Source: Methylobacterium sp.
GTDB taxonomy: Bacteria; Pseudomonadota; Alphaproteobacteria; Rhizobiales; Beijerinckiaceae
Length of the DNA: 48,922 nt
Assembly (NCBI RefSeq): GCF_019750675.1
Contig: NZ_JAIEOF010000282.1
Location: forward strand, 1 to 48,922
Direction: 5' to 3'
Shown here: in pieces, positions 1 through 7,880 of the stretch
Numbering within the stretch: the stretch's first letter is position 1
How the letters are laid out: every line of letters begins with the position of its first letter
Program-made: the position numbers and the translations under genes
Notes under the pieces: generated by a model
Told to the model about the DNA's origin: nothing
The model's database searches: none
What the model saw: the letters and a program-made list of their open reading frames with translations, nothing else

Positions 1-189
1 GGCTCCGCGAGCCGCCCCCGCGGCCAGGACGCCGAGGTGCCGGCCGAGGGTCCGAGCCGCGGCTGCCGCCTCCCGGGCGGCGGCGCGCGTGTCGTCGGAA
101 CCGGGACCTGCCGATGTCGGGCTCGCAGGGGCCTCCCTGGGCGGGTTTGCCCTCTCGTGGCTCGGGCGTTCCGGGTCGAGAGAGGTCAT
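1..189 (-). CDS. Possible 5' part of an unknown gene running off the left edge
   Basis: A reading frame opens at an ATG (187-189, complement) and stays open to the window edge, giving about 63 residues. The first 35 are rich in Pro, Ser, Glu and Arg and look disordered. The rest is Ala/Arg/Gly-rich and could begin a helix. Third codon positions are mostly G or C, as in neighbouring genes, but the whole stretch is GC-rich so this is weak support. There is no clear ribosome binding site. No family recognised; it may not be a gene. Confidence 0.3.
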   Translation of the reverse strand, partial: MTSLDPERPSHERANPPREAPASPTSAGPGSDDTRAAAREAAAAARTLGRHLGVLAAGAARGA

Positions 190-276
190 CGGGGGCCATG
201 GTCACGGGAAACGGGGCTCGACAGCGAGCCGCCGCACGATATCCGGTCGGTTCTAGACCATCTCGCGTGGCCAAAG

Positions 277-921
277 CTACGCCGTTCCGGGCCGCCCGAG
301 ACGTCCCGATCCACCGGCCTCCGCGTGGCGCCCGCGTAGGTTGAAGGCCAGGATGAGCAGCAGGATTCCGAACACCATCGTGTAGCTGCCGATCCACCAG
401 GTCAGGACGAGCGCCGACATGCCGGGATTGATGAGCAGCGCAATTCCGAACAAGATCGAGACCGCGCCTCCGAGTACCAGCCACCAGCGTCCGTAGTGGG
501 CGTGCAGGCGGAAAGCCGCGGCGACCATCAGACCACCGGTGACGAGGGCCCAGAAGGCCACGAGGTAGACGAAGGCCCAAACGGCGGCGGCCGGCACCAG
601 CACGGCCGCGACGCCGACCACGATGTCGAGGAGGCCTTCCAGCAAGAGAAAGCCCCAGCGCTCGTGGCGCTGCGCCGCCCGCAACGAGGCGACAACGCCG
701 AAGACGCCGTCGACCAGCATGTAGGCGGCGAAGAACAGCACCAGCGACAGGACGAAAGCCCCCGGCGCCACGAAGGCGATCAGTCCGAACAGGATCGCCA
801 CCACGCCGCGCAGGGCCATCAGCCACCAGTTGCGGGCGAGCACCGTGCTCATCGCATCGAGTCGATCGATGCCGCCCGGACCGGCGGCACCGGGAGGGGT
901 CAGGGGAGAACCGGCCGGCAT
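277..921 (-). CDS. HdeD/DUF308 family membrane protein
   Basis: Predicted inner-membrane protein of 214 residues. From about residue 30 there are six hydrophobic segments in the repeated pattern of the HdeD family, with the typical stretches ALRGVVAILFGL near the start and ALLINPGMSALVL near the end. HdeD of enteric bacteria helps survival in acid at high cell density; the role in alphaproteobacteria is not established. The start at 921 is chosen because AGGAG lies six bases upstream. A later ATG at 852 gives a 191-residue protein closer to the usual family length and remains possible. The gene is divergent from the efflux pair beginning at 1158. Confidence 0.85.
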   Translation of the reverse strand: MPAGSPLTPPGAAGPGGIDRLDAMSTVLARNWWLMALRGVVAILFGLIAFVAPGAFVLSLVLFFAAYMLVDGVFGVVASLRAAQRHERWGFLLLEGLLDIVVGVAAVLVPAAAVWAFVYLVAFWALVTGGLMVAAAFRLHAHYGRWWLVLGGAVSILFGIALLINPGMSALVLTWWIGSYTMVFGILLLILAFNLRGRHAEAGGSGRLGRPGTA

Positions 922-1157
922 ACGCAGCTCCTACAGGTCGCGGACAAACCGGAACCCCGTGTCTGAGGAATCCCGTCCACCGAACCTGAAAACGCGCGCT
1001 GGATTTCCGACGTTCCGTCCACCTTTCGGTGGTGTCCGCAATCGTGGCCGGCACCGGGAACCTTCACCAGCGCACCTTCTTTTTGTCATCGAGGCGGGAG
1101 TTTCGGGCGGCGCGGTTTCGATCGCGCGGCCCCTGGATGCGTGCGGACGATCTGTCG

Positions 1158-2441
1158 ATGCTTCAGGATCAGCAGACCGTGGGGCGCCAGCCCTCACGAG
1201 GCGATGGAACGCGGCCTTTCGATCCCGACGGCCGGGCGTCCGTGGCGGGAGAAGCGCCCGGGTTAATCGCGGAAACCGACGCGTCGCCCGCCCAGGGGCG
1301 GAAGCGGGACGACATCGACGACGTCCCCGGACGATCCGCGGATGACGCCACGTCTTCGGGCGATGCGCCTCCCTCGGACGCGGAGAATTCGAGCGACGAT
1401 TCGGCCGGCGAGCCGAACATCCTGCGCCGGCATCCGTTCTGGGCCCTGGGCATCGCCGCGGCGGTCGTCGCCTTGGCGGCCGGGGGGTATGTCTACTGGC
1501 TGACGCGGCTGCATCCCTACGAATCCACCGACGACGCCTTCGTGGACGCCCGGCAATTCTCCATCGCCCCCAAGGTCGCCGGCTACATCGTCGACGTGCC
1601 GGTCACCGACAACCAGCATGTCGAGACCGGGGCGGTGCTGTTCCAGATCGACCGGCGAGACTACGCGGTGGCCCTGGCGCAGGCGCGCGCGCAGGTCGCC
1701 TCGGCCGAGGCCTCGATCCGGAACTTCGACGCGCAGATCGAGGGCCAGAAGGCGCAGGTCGCCGCCTCGCAGGCGGAGGTGACGCAGGCCGAGGCCTCCC
1801 TGAAATTCGCCCGCGAGGACGCGGCGCGCTACCGGGACCTCGCCGAGAAGGGCGCCGGCACGATCCAGCGCTCGCAATCCTCGTCTTCGACCCTCGATCA
1901 GCAGCAGGCCGCCTACGACCGCGCGCGGGCGAACGTCGTCGCGGCGCGCACCCAGGTCGGCGCCCTCGACGCGCAGAAGGCGGGGGCCGAGGCCAGTCTC
2001 GCCATCGGCAAAGCCCAGGTGGCGCAGGCCGAGCTCAATCTCGGCTATACCACCGTCACGGCGGCCCAGCCGGGCCGCGTGGTGCAACTGTCGGGTGCCA
2101 AGGGACAGTTCGCCCAGGCCGGGCAGACCCTGTCGACCTTCGTGCCCGACGATATCTGGGTGATCGCGAACTACAAGGAGACGCAGATCACCGACATGCG
2201 GCCGGGTCAGCACGCCGACATCGGGATCGACGCCTATCCCGAGCGCAAGATCACCGGGCACGTGGATTCCGTGCAGCCCGGCTCCGGCACGGCCTTCAGC
2301 CTGCTCCCGGCCCAGAACGCCACCGGCAACTACGTGAAGGTGGTTCAGCGCGTCCCGGTGAAGATCGTGGTCGACCAGTGGCCGACCGACGTCGCCATTG
2401 GTCCCGGCATGTCGATCGTGCCCCGCATTCATGTCCGGTGA
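1158..2441 (+). CDS. emrA: EmrA/HlyD-type efflux adaptor subunit
   Basis: Periplasmic adaptor (membrane fusion protein) that links an inner-membrane MFS pump to an outer-membrane channel. After the start comes a cytoplasmic stretch of about 90 residues rich in Asp, Ser and Glu. A single membrane segment follows (around ALGIAAAVVALAAGGYVYWL), then the EmrA hallmark ESTDDAFVDA, a biotinyl-lipoyl-like half motif, a long Ala/Gln coiled-coil hairpin and the second lipoyl half. It ends with the beta-barrel region (VIANYKETQITDMRPGQ). The long acidic N-terminus is unusual; most EmrA proteins have a short tail. ATG 1158 is preferred (GGACGA eight bases upstream); ATG 1137 is possible. The stop overlaps the start of the MFS gene, so the two are co-translated. 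Confidence 0.88.
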   Translation: MLQDQQTVGRQPSRGDGTRPFDPDGRASVAGEAPGLIAETDASPAQGRKRDDIDDVPGRSADDATSSGDAPPSDAENSSDDSAGEPNILRRHPFWALGIAAAVVALAAGGYVYWLTRLHPYESTDDAFVDARQFSIAPKVAGYIVDVPVTDNQHVETGAVLFQIDRRDYAVALAQARAQVASAEASIRNFDAQIEGQKAQVAASQAEVTQAEASLKFAREDAARYRDLAEKGAGTIQRSQSSSSTLDQQQAAYDRARANVVAARTQVGALDAQKAGAEASLAIGKAQVAQAELNLGYTTVTAAQPGRVVQLSGAKGQFAQAGQTLSTFVPDDIWVIANYKETQITDMRPGQHADIGIDAYPERKITGHVDSVQPGSGTAFSLLPAQNATGNYVKVVQRVPVKIVVDQWPTDVAIGPGMSIVPRIHVR

Positions 2442-4107
2442 CGGGGACCGCGCTGTGAGCGCCGGAGGGGCGCAGGCGGGCGGCAGGGGGAACAGCAAGG
2501 GGAGCGGCAAGGCCGAGGAAAAGTCGGGCGCCTCGGCCAAGGCGCCCGGCGGGCACAACCCCTGGGCCATCGCCCTCGTGGTCTCCCTGGCCACGTTCAT
2601 GGAGGTGCTCGACACCACCATCGCCAACGTGGCCCTGCGCTACATCTCCGGCGGCCTCGCGGTGGGGCCGGACGAAGCGGCCTGGGTGGTGACCAGCTAC
2701 CTCGTCGCCAACGCCATCGTGCTCACCGCCTCGAGCTTCCTCGCCAAGCGGTTCGGCCGCAAGGCGTTCTTCATGTGGAGCATCGCGCTCTTCACCGTGG
2801 CCTCGGTGCTGTGCGGCTTCGCCTGGAACCTCGAGTCGCTGCTGGTCTTCCGCGTGCTCCAGGGGCTCGGCGGTGGCGGCATGGCGCCGCTGGCCCAGTC
2901 GATCCTGGCCGATTCGTTTCCCCCGGCAAAGCGAGGCCAGGCCTTCGCCCTCTACGGTCTCGCCGTGGTGGTGGCGCCCGTGGTCGGGCCGACGCTGGGC
3001 GGATGGCTCTCGGACAACGTCTCCTGGCACTGGTGCTTCCTCATCAACGGCCCGATCGGCCTGATCGCCCTCGGGCTGATGCACATGCTGCTGGAGGACC
3101 CGCCGGGGGCGGTGGACGAGCGTCGGCGCCTGCGCCGCGAGGGCGTGCGCTTCGACCTCGTGGGATTCCTGCTCGTCGCCACCTTCCTCGGCGCGCTCGA
3201 AGTCGTCCTGGACGAAGGCCAGCGCAAGGACTGGTTCGGCTCGAACTTCATCGTCGTGTTCGCGGTGATCTGCGCCGTCGCCTTCGTGGCGATGATTCCC
3301 TGGGAGCTGACCCGGAAGAACCCGGTGGTCGACTTGCGGCTCCTGGGCAGCCGCCAGTTCGGCTCGTGCTTCCTGGTGATGATGGCGACCGGCGCGATCC
3401 TGATCGCCACGACGCAGTTCGTGCCGCAATTGGTGCAGGAATATTACGGCTACACCGCCACGCTGGCCGGCCTCGTCCTGGCGCCGGGCGGGCTCGTCAC
3501 GGTGTTCATGATGCTGGTGATCGGCCGCCTCTCGGGGAAAGTGCAGCCGAAATACCTCATCGCGCTGGGCGCCGCGATCGTCTCTGCGGCGATGTACGAC
3601 CTCACGCGGCTCTACGGCGACACAAGTTTCTGGTTCTTCGCCTGGTCGCGCATCTACATCGGCATCGGCCTGCCGATGATTTTTATCTCGATCACCGCAG
3701 CATCCTACGAAGGCATCGACAAGGCGCAGACCGACCAGGCCTCGGCGCTGATCAACGTGGCCCGCAACGTCGGCGGCTCGATGGGCGTCAGTCTCGCCCA
3801 GAACGTGCTCGCCTACCGGCAGCAGTTCCACCAGAGCCGGCTCGGGGAGAGCATCTCCAGCGCGAACCCGAACTACCAGGAGACGTTGCGGGCGGCGACG
3901 CAGTATTTCCGGGCCCACGGGGCCACCGGCGTCGAGGCGCAGAACCAGGCCATCGCCTGGATCGGCCAGCAGCTCCAGACCCAGGTGGCGTACTGGGGCT
4001 ACATCGATGTGTTCTGGTCGCTCTGCCTCGTCTCGGGTGCGGCGGTACCCCTCGCGATGATCCTCAGCAAGGTCAAGCTCGGCGGCGGCGCGCCCGCCGG
4101 GCACTGA
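2431..4107 (+). CDS. emrB: EmrB-type MFS multidrug transporter (DHA2, 14 TM)
   Basis: Proton-driven drug exporter of the DHA2 family, 558 residues with about 14 membrane helices. Visible signatures are LATFMEVLDTTIANVAL in TM1 (the DHA2 D-T-T-I-A-N-V-A-L motif), RFGRK in the loop after TM2, RVLQGLGGGGMAPL in TM4, and the antiporter motif C region GLAVVVAPVVGPTLGGWL in TM5. About 45 Gly/Ser/Lys-rich residues precede TM1. ATG 2431 overlaps the end of the adaptor gene by 11 bases; GTG 2455 just after ACGGGGA is an alternative start. With the upstream adaptor it forms an EmrAB-type pump; no outer-membrane TolC gene is present here. The substrate cannot be told from sequence. Confidence 0.92.
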   Translation: MSGDGDRAVSAGGAQAGGRGNSKGSGKAEEKSGASAKAPGGHNPWAIALVVSLATFMEVLDTTIANVALRYISGGLAVGPDEAAWVVTSYLVANAIVLTASSFLAKRFGRKAFFMWSIALFTVASVLCGFAWNLESLLVFRVLQGLGGGGMAPLAQSILADSFPPAKRGQAFALYGLAVVVAPVVGPTLGGWLSDNVSWHWCFLINGPIGLIALGLMHMLLEDPPGAVDERRRLRREGVRFDLVGFLLVATFLGALEVVLDEGQRKDWFGSNFIVVFAVICAVAFVAMIPWELTRKNPVVDLRLLGSRQFGSCFLVMMATGAILIATTQFVPQLVQEYYGYTATLAGLVLAPGGLVTVFMMLVIGRLSGKVQPKYLIALGAAIVSAAMYDLTRLYGDTSFWFFAWSRIYIGIGLPMIFISITAASYEGIDKAQTDQASALINVARNVGGSMGVSLAQNVLAYRQQFHQSRLGESISSANPNYQETLRAATQYFRAHGATGVEAQNQAIAWIGQQLQTQVAYWGYIDVFWSLCLVSGAAVPLAMILSKVKLGGGAPAGH

Positions 4108-4229
4108 GCCGGCTTCGTCCGGCCTTCCGCGACTTCACGCGCATCAGACGCCGGGCCAACCGAGTCCCCGTCCGGGGAATCGAACGGGTTGCGGCACGGA
4201 TCGGAAATCCGCGAGGCGAACCGAGCACA

Positions 4230-5417
4230 TCACTCGGCCGGGGCGAGAGCCTCGGTGACGTGAACGCGCTTACGCGCGACCTCCACCGAGACCGGCTCCG
4301 AGGCGGTCTCGATCTCGGAAAGCGTCACCTCGGTCTTCGGCTCGGGCGGCACCAGGGCGGCCACGCCCTCGTAGCGGTCGAGCCGGCGGTCGATCATGCC
4401 ACCGATCTTCTCCCGCACCTCGGCGACGGTCAGGCTCCGGCGGCCCTTTCCGGCCTTCTCGGTGAACAGGCTGCGATTGGCCTTCGCCGCAGCCTTGAAG
4501 ACCTGCTTGGCGACCTGGTCCGGCTTATCGGCGGTGAGCGCGAGGAAGCGACCCGCGCTCGCGGTGCCGAGAAAATGCGCGAAGTAGAGTTCGGCGGTGG
4601 AGAGGTCGCGGCCGATGCGCTGCTCGATCCGACCCTTATCGCGGTTGATGAGTTCGCCCGCCATCAAGGCGGCGACGTAGGGGTCCTGGCGAAGGCGCAG
4701 CACACGCGTGCGAGTGGCCTCGTCGGCGATCGTGATGGCGCTGCCGCGTCCCTTCACGGCCGCCGCCTCGTCGGCAAGGCCATGTCGCGCGCCGTAGCTC
4801 CGGATGAGTTCGAGCCAAGTGCCCGAAAGGAACTGGAACAGCCCTTCGGCGGACGAGGTCGCGGCCTTCACGGTGGTGGAGAAACTCGACTCCTTATCCG
4901 CGAGCGCCATCATGTAGACCGGATCGACCCCGGTCTCGGCGGCGGCGCGCAGGATCGTGTCGACGATCTCACGGGGCACGGCCATGTCGCCGAAGCGCAG
5001 GCGCTCGGTACCGGATGCGTCCCGGCTAGGGGCGAGATTGGCCAGATCGCTCTCGATCAGATCGAGGGTCGCGGGTTCCTGCTCGACGATGGGAACCCCG
5101 CGCCAGTCGCCCGCGTTGAAGGGGTCCGGTGTTTCGGTTTGCCCGCGCACCAGACTTTGCGCGGTCATCGCGCGCTCGTCGATCCGATCATGGGCCGCCG
5201 CCGCGGGAGCGAGGGCGTTTTGCGGGAGGGCGGTGCCGAAGACGGCGCCCGCAAGCAGCGTTGCGAGGGTCCGGCGCCCCAATGCGGCGAGATTCCGGCG
5301 CACCTTGCGCTCGGTCCGCGGCAGCCATGCCACGGTATGGTCTGTGTCGAAGGTCTCGTTGGGCACGAGACGGCTCACGTCGTCGGCGCAGAGCGCCGGC
5401 TCCGGGAAAACCCCCAT
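4230..5417 (-). CDS. Lytic transglycosylase (SLT domain), membrane-anchored or secreted
   Basis: Predicted peptidoglycan lytic transglycosylase, 395 residues. A hydrophobic segment near residues 30-50 (RTLATLLAGAVFGTAL) is a likely signal or anchor. The SLT fold follows from about residue 130: VDPVYMMALADKESSF contains the catalytic Glu in the usual A-x-x-x-x-E-S-x-F setting, and SSAEGLFQFLSGTW is the second conserved motif. The C-terminal ~100 residues are Lys/Arg-rich and not recognised. ATG 5417 is chosen because AAGGA lies seven bases upstream. It is divergent from the ino1 cluster, and a CtrA-type site lies 123 bases upstream, which would fit cell-cycle control of a wall enzyme. Confidence 0.85.
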   Translation of the reverse strand: MGVFPEPALCADDVSRLVPNETFDTDHTVAWLPRTERKVRRNLAALGRRTLATLLAGAVFGTALPQNALAPAAAAHDRIDERAMTAQSLVRGQTETPDPFNAGDWRGVPIVEQEPATLDLIESDLANLAPSRDASGTERLRFGDMAVPREIVDTILRAAAETGVDPVYMMALADKESSFSTTVKAATSSAEGLFQFLSGTWLELIRSYGARHGLADEAAAVKGRGSAITIADEATRTRVLRLRQDPYVAALMAGELINRDKGRIEQRIGRDLSTAELYFAHFLGTASAGRFLALTADKPDQVAKQVFKAAAKANRSLFTEKAGKGRRSLTVAEVREKIGGMIDRRLDRYEGVAALVPPEPKTEVTLSEIETASEPVSVEVARKRVHVTEALAPAE

Positions 5418-5539
5418 CACTGGTCCTTGTTCGTACCGCTGCCTTCGTCGGGCGCGGCTTCGTTGTCGTTCAGCGAGGGGACGTCTCGCCGGTAGCTGTG
5501 ACCAGAATGGGACAGCTCCGTGATTCAACGATGGCACGC

Positions 5540-5554
5540 TTAACGCGTGGTTAA
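5540..5554. promoter_or_regulatory. Candidate CtrA binding site (TTAA-N7-TTAA)
   Basis: The sequence TTAACGCGTGGTTAA matches exactly the two half-sites and spacing of the alphaproteobacterial cell-cycle regulator CtrA. It sits between the divergent transglycosylase (start 5417) and the ino1 leader. A weak sigma-70-like pair for the ino1 side, TTAAGG (5551-5556) and TTTAAT (5574-5579) 17 bases apart, would overlap the right half-site. Which gene it serves is unknown. Eight fixed bases in GC-rich DNA are uncommon but not conclusive. Confidence 0.5.
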
Positions 5555-5593
5555 GGCACTGTATTTACGGAATTTTAATCCCTCGTTCGGATG

Positions 5594-5734
5594 CCGTTCA
5601 GCCTGACCGCGTCAAAAAGGCGTCCTGGCCAGGGTTGGAACGCAGCCCCGGTAGCCCAGTTAGTGAGGGCTGAACGGAACAGCCCCCGGGTTGGGAAAGG
5701 CTTCCGTTCAATCCGAAGAAGGAAGCCGTTTTCC
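5594..5734 (+). promoter_or_regulatory. Structured 5' leader of ino1 with mutually exclusive helices (riboswitch-like candidate)
   Basis: Four segments can pair in two incompatible ways. Segment 1 (5594-5603, CCGTTCAGCC) is a perfect 10-base complement of segment 2 (5668-5677, GGCTGAACGG). Segment 2, read as 5671-5679 (TGAACGGAA), is also a perfect 9-base complement of segment 3 (5702-5710, TTCCGTTCA). Segment 3, read as 5699-5705 (GGCTTCC), pairs with segment 4 (5721-5727, GGAAGCC). That last helix extends as GGAAA (5694-5698) with TTTCC (5730-5734) past a two-base bulge. Segment 4 is the purine-rich ribosome binding site of ino1 (ATG 5736). So 1:2 plus 3:4 would hide the site and 2:3 would free it. 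The 64 bases between segments 1 and 2 hold small hairpins (GCGTCC with GGAACGC; AGCCC with GGGCT) and could be a ligand-binding part. There is no U-tract, so control of translation is more likely than termination. I do not recognise a known riboswitch class. Confidence 0.6.
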
Positions 5735-5735
5735 A

Positions 5736-6926
5736 ATGAGCATGCAGACCGGTCGCCGCGTCGGCGTTGCGTTCGTTGGCATGGGTGGCGCTGTCGCCAC
5801 CACCGCCATCGCAGGCATCGAGATGATTAAATCCGGATCGAACCGCCTCGATGGCCTGCCCCTCGCGGGTGTTCCCGTCGCCGGGATGGCCGATTACAAG
5901 GACCTCGTGTTCGGCGGATGGGATCTCAACGACGATGACCTCGCTTCGGCCGCCACCGGCCACGGCGTCCTCACCGCGCAGGACATCGAGAACGGCGCCC
6001 AGGTCCTGAAGGGCATCAAGCCCTGGCCGGCCGTCGGCAGCGCCAAGTTCTGTAAGAACATCGAGGGCGCCAACCGCATCGTCGCCAAGGACCACCGCGA
6101 GGCGGTCTCGGTGATTGCCAACGATCTTCGCCGGTTCAAGGCCGAGAGCAATCTCGACGAGGTCGTGGTGATCAACCTCGCCTCCACCGAGCGCTGGCCG
6201 AACCTCTCCGACCCGACCCTGAACTCGACGGCAGCCTTCGAGAAGGGCCTCGACAGCAGCGACGAGTCGATCAGCCCGGCGATGCTTTACGCCTATGCGG
6301 CGATCAAGAGCGGCGTGCCCTACGCCAACTTCACCCCCAGCGTCGCCGCCGACGTGCCGGCCCTGCTCGAACTTGCCAAGGAGATGAACGTCCCAGTAGC
6401 CGGCAAGGACGGCAAGACCGGCCAGACCATGATGAAGACGGTCCTGGCCCCGGCGCTCAAGGCCCGTGCCCTGCACGTGGACGGTTGGTTCTCCACCAAC
6501 ATCCTCGGCAACCGCGACGGTCTGGCGCTCAACGATAAGGACTCGCTCCAGTCGAAGCTCAACACCAAGGGCACGGTGCTCGACTCGATCCTCGGCTATC
6601 CGGTCGAGGACCACCTCGTGCACATCCACTATTACCGCCCCCGCGGTGACGACAAGGAAGCCTGGGACAACATCGACGTCAGCGGCTTCATGGGCCAGCG
6701 CATGCAGATCAAGGTCAACTTCCTCTGCAAGGACTCGATCCTGGCCGCGCCCCTCGTCATCGAGATCGCCCGCGTCCTCGAACTCGCCAAGCAGCGCGGC
6801 GACGGCGGTGTCCAGGAGCAGCTCTCGAGCTTCTTCAAGGCCCCGATGGTGAAGAACGGCCACGGCCCCGAGCACGATTTCGGCAAGCAGCAGACCATGC
6901 TGCTCGAGTGGCTCGGCGCGCACTGA
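5736..6926 (+). CDS. ino1: Inositol-3-phosphate synthase (myo-inositol-1-phosphate synthase)
   Basis: NAD-dependent isomerase that converts glucose 6-phosphate to 1L-myo-inositol 1-phosphate. The 396-residue protein starts with a Rossmann glycine motif (VAFVGMGGAVATTAIAGI). It carries the family signatures DGWFSTNILGNRDG and, near residue 330, the strongly conserved NFLCKDSILAAPLV of the catalytic domain. ATG 5736 is preferred over an upstream in-frame TTG at 5691 because of AGAAGGAAG just before it and the glycine-motif distance from the N-terminus. The stop overlaps the next start (TGATG). It opens the ten-gene run and follows the structured leader. No inositol monophosphatase gene is present in the window. 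Confidence 0.92.
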   Translation: MSMQTGRRVGVAFVGMGGAVATTAIAGIEMIKSGSNRLDGLPLAGVPVAGMADYKDLVFGGWDLNDDDLASAATGHGVLTAQDIENGAQVLKGIKPWPAVGSAKFCKNIEGANRIVAKDHREAVSVIANDLRRFKAESNLDEVVVINLASTERWPNLSDPTLNSTAAFEKGLDSSDESISPAMLYAYAAIKSGVPYANFTPSVAADVPALLELAKEMNVPVAGKDGKTGQTMMKTVLAPALKARALHVDGWFSTNILGNRDGLALNDKDSLQSKLNTKGTVLDSILGYPVEDHLVHIHYYRPRGDDKEAWDNIDVSGFMGQRMQIKVNFLCKDSILAAPLVIEIARVLELAKQRGDGGVQEQLSSFFKAPMVKNGHGPEHDFGKQQTMLLEWLGAH

Positions 6927-7849
6927 TGTCGACGCGGACGGAGGGCGCCGGTCCCGCGGCCCCGCTGGCGCTTCGCGCCCTCCTCGTCGAGGTCAACGAC
7001 CTCAAGCGCGTGCATTCCGCAGGGCGGACCGGCTCCATCGCCGAGCGCCTTTTCGCGCAAGGCTGGGGCGCCCTCACCGGGGGCGCCGCACCGGAGGCCG
7101 TCGCCCTCGACATCACCGCCAAGGCACTGGCCGCTGCCCGCCTCTGCGACCTCGACGCGGCGTTCCTCGCTGCCGCCGGGCTCGACGAACGGGCGACGGC
7201 CGACATCCTGGTCTCCGGGTTCGACGCCGTGACCGACAGCGTCGAGCCCGGCCTGCGGGACCGCCTGCGGGCGGCCCTGCGCGCGCCGGCGAGCTTCGTG
7301 CAGGGTCCCCTGCCGGGCTTCGTCGCCGCCCTGGCGCGCCAACCACGGGCCGGCGTGACCTGCCCCGGCAAGCCCCGCATCCTGCTGGAGCCGCCTGAAA
7401 ACCATGCCGAGCACTGCCTGATGGTGGCGGTCTACGGCGTCGTGTTGAGCCAGTTCTACCGGGCCGACCCGACCGTGGTCTTCCTCGCAGCAATGGCGCA
7501 CCACTTCCACAACGCCGCGATGCCGGATGCCGGCTTCACCGGCGAGATGCTGCTCGGCGACCATCTGCTGCCGATCATGGCCCGCACGACGCAGTGGTCC
7601 CTCGACGAACTGGACCCGGCCCTGCGCGAGACGGTTCAGCGGGCACGCGGCGTCCTTCCGGATGACGCCACGGCGGAAGGCCGCGCCTTCCACGCGGCAG
7701 ACTGCATCGACCGGGTGCTGCAGATCGCCCAGCATCTGCGGGCGGCGAGCCTGACCATGGACACCGTTCTCGACGAGATGGAACTCGTCCATGCCGGGCC
7801 GGTGAAGGGCTTCCACGACCGTGTGCTGAAGGACATGCAGATCCCGTGA
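6926..7849 (+). CDS. HD-domain-like protein with atypical His-His doublet
   Basis: 307 residues. The C-terminal half looks like a metal-dependent HD phosphohydrolase: PENHAEHCLMVAVYG (H160, H163), then AAMAHHFHNAAMPD (H192-H193) where the family normally has His-Asp, then FHAADCIDRV (D259) as the distal Asp. The N-terminal 140 residues are Ala/Leu/Arg-rich helices with no recognised domain. HD proteins cleave phosphate esters of nucleotides and other metabolites; here removal of phosphate from an inositol intermediate would be convenient, but that is guesswork. The start overlaps the ino1 stop by one base, so expression is coupled. The changed doublet means activity should not be assumed. Confidence 0.65.
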   Translation: MSTRTEGAGPAAPLALRALLVEVNDLKRVHSAGRTGSIAERLFAQGWGALTGGAAPEAVALDITAKALAAARLCDLDAAFLAAAGLDERATADILVSGFDAVTDSVEPGLRDRLRAALRAPASFVQGPLPGFVAALARQPRAGVTCPGKPRILLEPPENHAEHCLMVAVYGVVLSQFYRADPTVVFLAAMAHHFHNAAMPDAGFTGEMLLGDHLLPIMARTTQWSLDELDPALRETVQRARGVLPDDATAEGRAFHAADCIDRVLQIAQHLRAASLTMDTVLDEMELVHAGPVKGFHDRVLKDMQIP

Positions 7850-7880
7850 AGCCTCCTCGCGACCGCACGGGCGCCCCGTC

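Noticed and set aside
1019-1032. CCACC-TTTC-GGTGG hairpin between hdeD and emrA
   Set aside because: Short, no context that gives it a role.
4108-4123. Hairpin GCCGG-CTTCGT-CCGGC after emrB as a terminator
   Set aside because: Only five pairs and no T-tract; too weak in GC-rich DNA.
5594-5734. A known riboswitch (SAM-II, cobalamin, TPP, FMN, glycine, ZTP) upstream of ino1
   Set aside because: None of the consensus cores that I remember is present; only the switching architecture is supported. A covariance-model search is needed to be sure.
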